NCBI RefSeq assembly: GCF_010548145.1
Contig: NZ_JAAGLN010000009.1
Location: forward strand, 1 to 62,500
Reading direction: 5' to 3'
DNA length: 62,500 nucleotides
Source of the DNA: Streptomyces sp. SID10853
GTDB lineage: Bacteria; Actinomycetota; Actinomycetes; Streptomycetales; Streptomycetaceae
Shown here: positions 62,082 to 62,500 of the stretch, piece after piece
Numbering within the stretch: the first letter of the stretch is position 1
Layout of the letters: the number at the start of each line of letters is the position of its first letter
Notes under the pieces: model-generated
Database searches by the model: none
Told to the model about the DNA's origin: nothing
What the model saw: the letters and a program-made list of their open reading frames with translations, nothing else
Program-made: the position numbers and the translations under genes

Positions 62082-62158
62082 TGGTGGACCTGTGGGGATT
62101 TGAACCCCAGACCCCCTCGATGCGAACGAGGTGCGCTACCAGACTGCGCCACAGGCCC
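62082..62158 (-). tRNA. tRNA-Ala (anticodon CGC)
   Basis: Read on the minus strand: acceptor GGGCCTG pairs with CAGGTCC and contains G3-U70, the alanine identity pair. The anticodon arm CCTCG-TTCGCAT-CGAGG gives anticodon CGC, reading GCG. T-arm GGGGTTCAAATCCCC and an encoded 3' CCA are intact; length 77 nt. A strong terminator follows. No duplicated 3' end typical of an integrated element was found nearby. Confidence 0.96.
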
Positions 62159-62242
62159 TTGCAACGAGTGAAACTCTAGCACCCCGTCCGGGGTGCTCGG
62201 AAATCCGCTCCCTCGCTGGTCACCGGTGCCCGTCCCGGCCGG

Positions 62243-62500
62243 TCACTCATTGGCCGCGCGCGGCCGGTCCTCGTCCTCGTACTGGTCGAAGAGCGGTGTG
62301 CGGCCGCGCTCGCGGGAGCGGCGGGCCGCCGTGTTCTGCCGGTCCTGCGCGGGGGCCGGGTCCGTGGCCTCGTCGGACGCAGGCTCGGCCACGCTGGACG
62401 AGCGGGCCGAGCTCCAGGTGTCGGGGGCGCCGAGGTCGATGCTGCCCGGTGCGCGGGGCGCGACGGGCGCTGTGACGTACGTCGGCAGCGGCACCGGGAC
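62243..62500 (-). CDS. Unknown protein, C-terminal end (5' end beyond window)
   Basis: At least 85 residues are open to the right edge; a GTG at 62494 is possible but the frame stays open upstream. The tail is Pro/Ala/Ser-rich, then charged: RRSRERGRTPLFDQYEDED. This looks like a disordered C-terminal tail of a larger protein. No family is assigned. Confidence 0.55.
   Translation of the reverse strand, partial: VPVPLPTYVTAPVAPRAPGSIDLGAPDTWSSARSSSVAEPASDEATDPAPAQDRQNTAARRSRERGRTPLFDQYEDEDRPRAANE

Noticed and set aside
62082..62158. tRNA-Ala as attachment site of an integrated element that would carry the RHS locus
   Set aside because: No duplicated tRNA 3' end, integrase or excisionase gene was found in the neighbouring 5 kb.

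Overview
The window is high-GC DNA from a Streptomyces or close relative. Signs of this are strongly GC-biased third codon positions, frequent GTG/TTG starts, ATGA start/stop overlaps, an AfsR-type SARP regulator, an SsgA-family sporulation protein, XRE (Scr1-type)/DUF397 modules, PQQ-propeller and ricin-tailed Ser/Thr kinases, and many short GC-rich inverted repeats between genes. No rRNA, CRISPR array, intact insertion sequence or prophage was seen. One tRNA gene, tRNA-Ala(CGC), lies near the right end.

Left part (1-15.3 kb). The C-terminal half of an AfsK-like PQQ-propeller protein runs in from the left edge. A CoA-ester catabolic module follows: a divergent acyl-CoA ligase, and a coupled operon of Ltp2/SCPx-like thiolase, DUF35 zinc-ribbon/OB protein and enoyl-CoA hydratase. 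Next come a decayed antitoxin/toxin relic and then afsR, a 51-aa AfsS-like triple-repeat peptide and a second, exported small peptide with a related repeat. Beyond afsR lie an amidohydrolase and an apparent LLM-oxidoreductase/TetR chimera. The ligase and amidohydrolase promoters carry nearly the same palindrome, so the two halves of the catabolic module probably share a repressor. Two envelope genes close this part.

Middle part (15.3-42 kb). This holds a divergent anti-sigma-type ATPase/XRE-DUF397 locus, a membrane glutaredoxin, a frameshifted ClC channel gene, a TrmB regulator, a secreted S53 protease, a short-chain dehydrogenase (SDR) plus serine hydrolase pair, and a decayed SDR. An ECF nickel/cobalt transporter operon follows; a Nur-like box over its promoter points to nickel. 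After an SsgA-like gene come a TetR-controlled MMPL exporter, a tricorn-type protease with a low-complexity insert, and a three-gene operon (Baeyer-Villiger monooxygenase, hydrolase, SDR) divergent from a MerR regulator across a perfect palindrome. Exonuclease III, GNAT, methyltransferase and TetR genes follow.

Right part (42-62.5 kb). A membrane Ser/Thr kinase with a lectin-like tail precedes a likely sulfate-ester scavenging locus. That locus has one operon of alkylsulfatase-type dioxygenase and sulfatase, a ROK regulator, a Cys-containing leader peptide, a peptide-type ABC importer and a second sulfatase. Repetitive DNA sits at several of its gene junctions. The window ends with a WXG-RHS polymorphic toxin and overlapping candidate immunity gene, the tRNA-Ala gene and an incomplete ORF.

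All functional calls come from reading translated sequence and motifs by eye; no database search was run.
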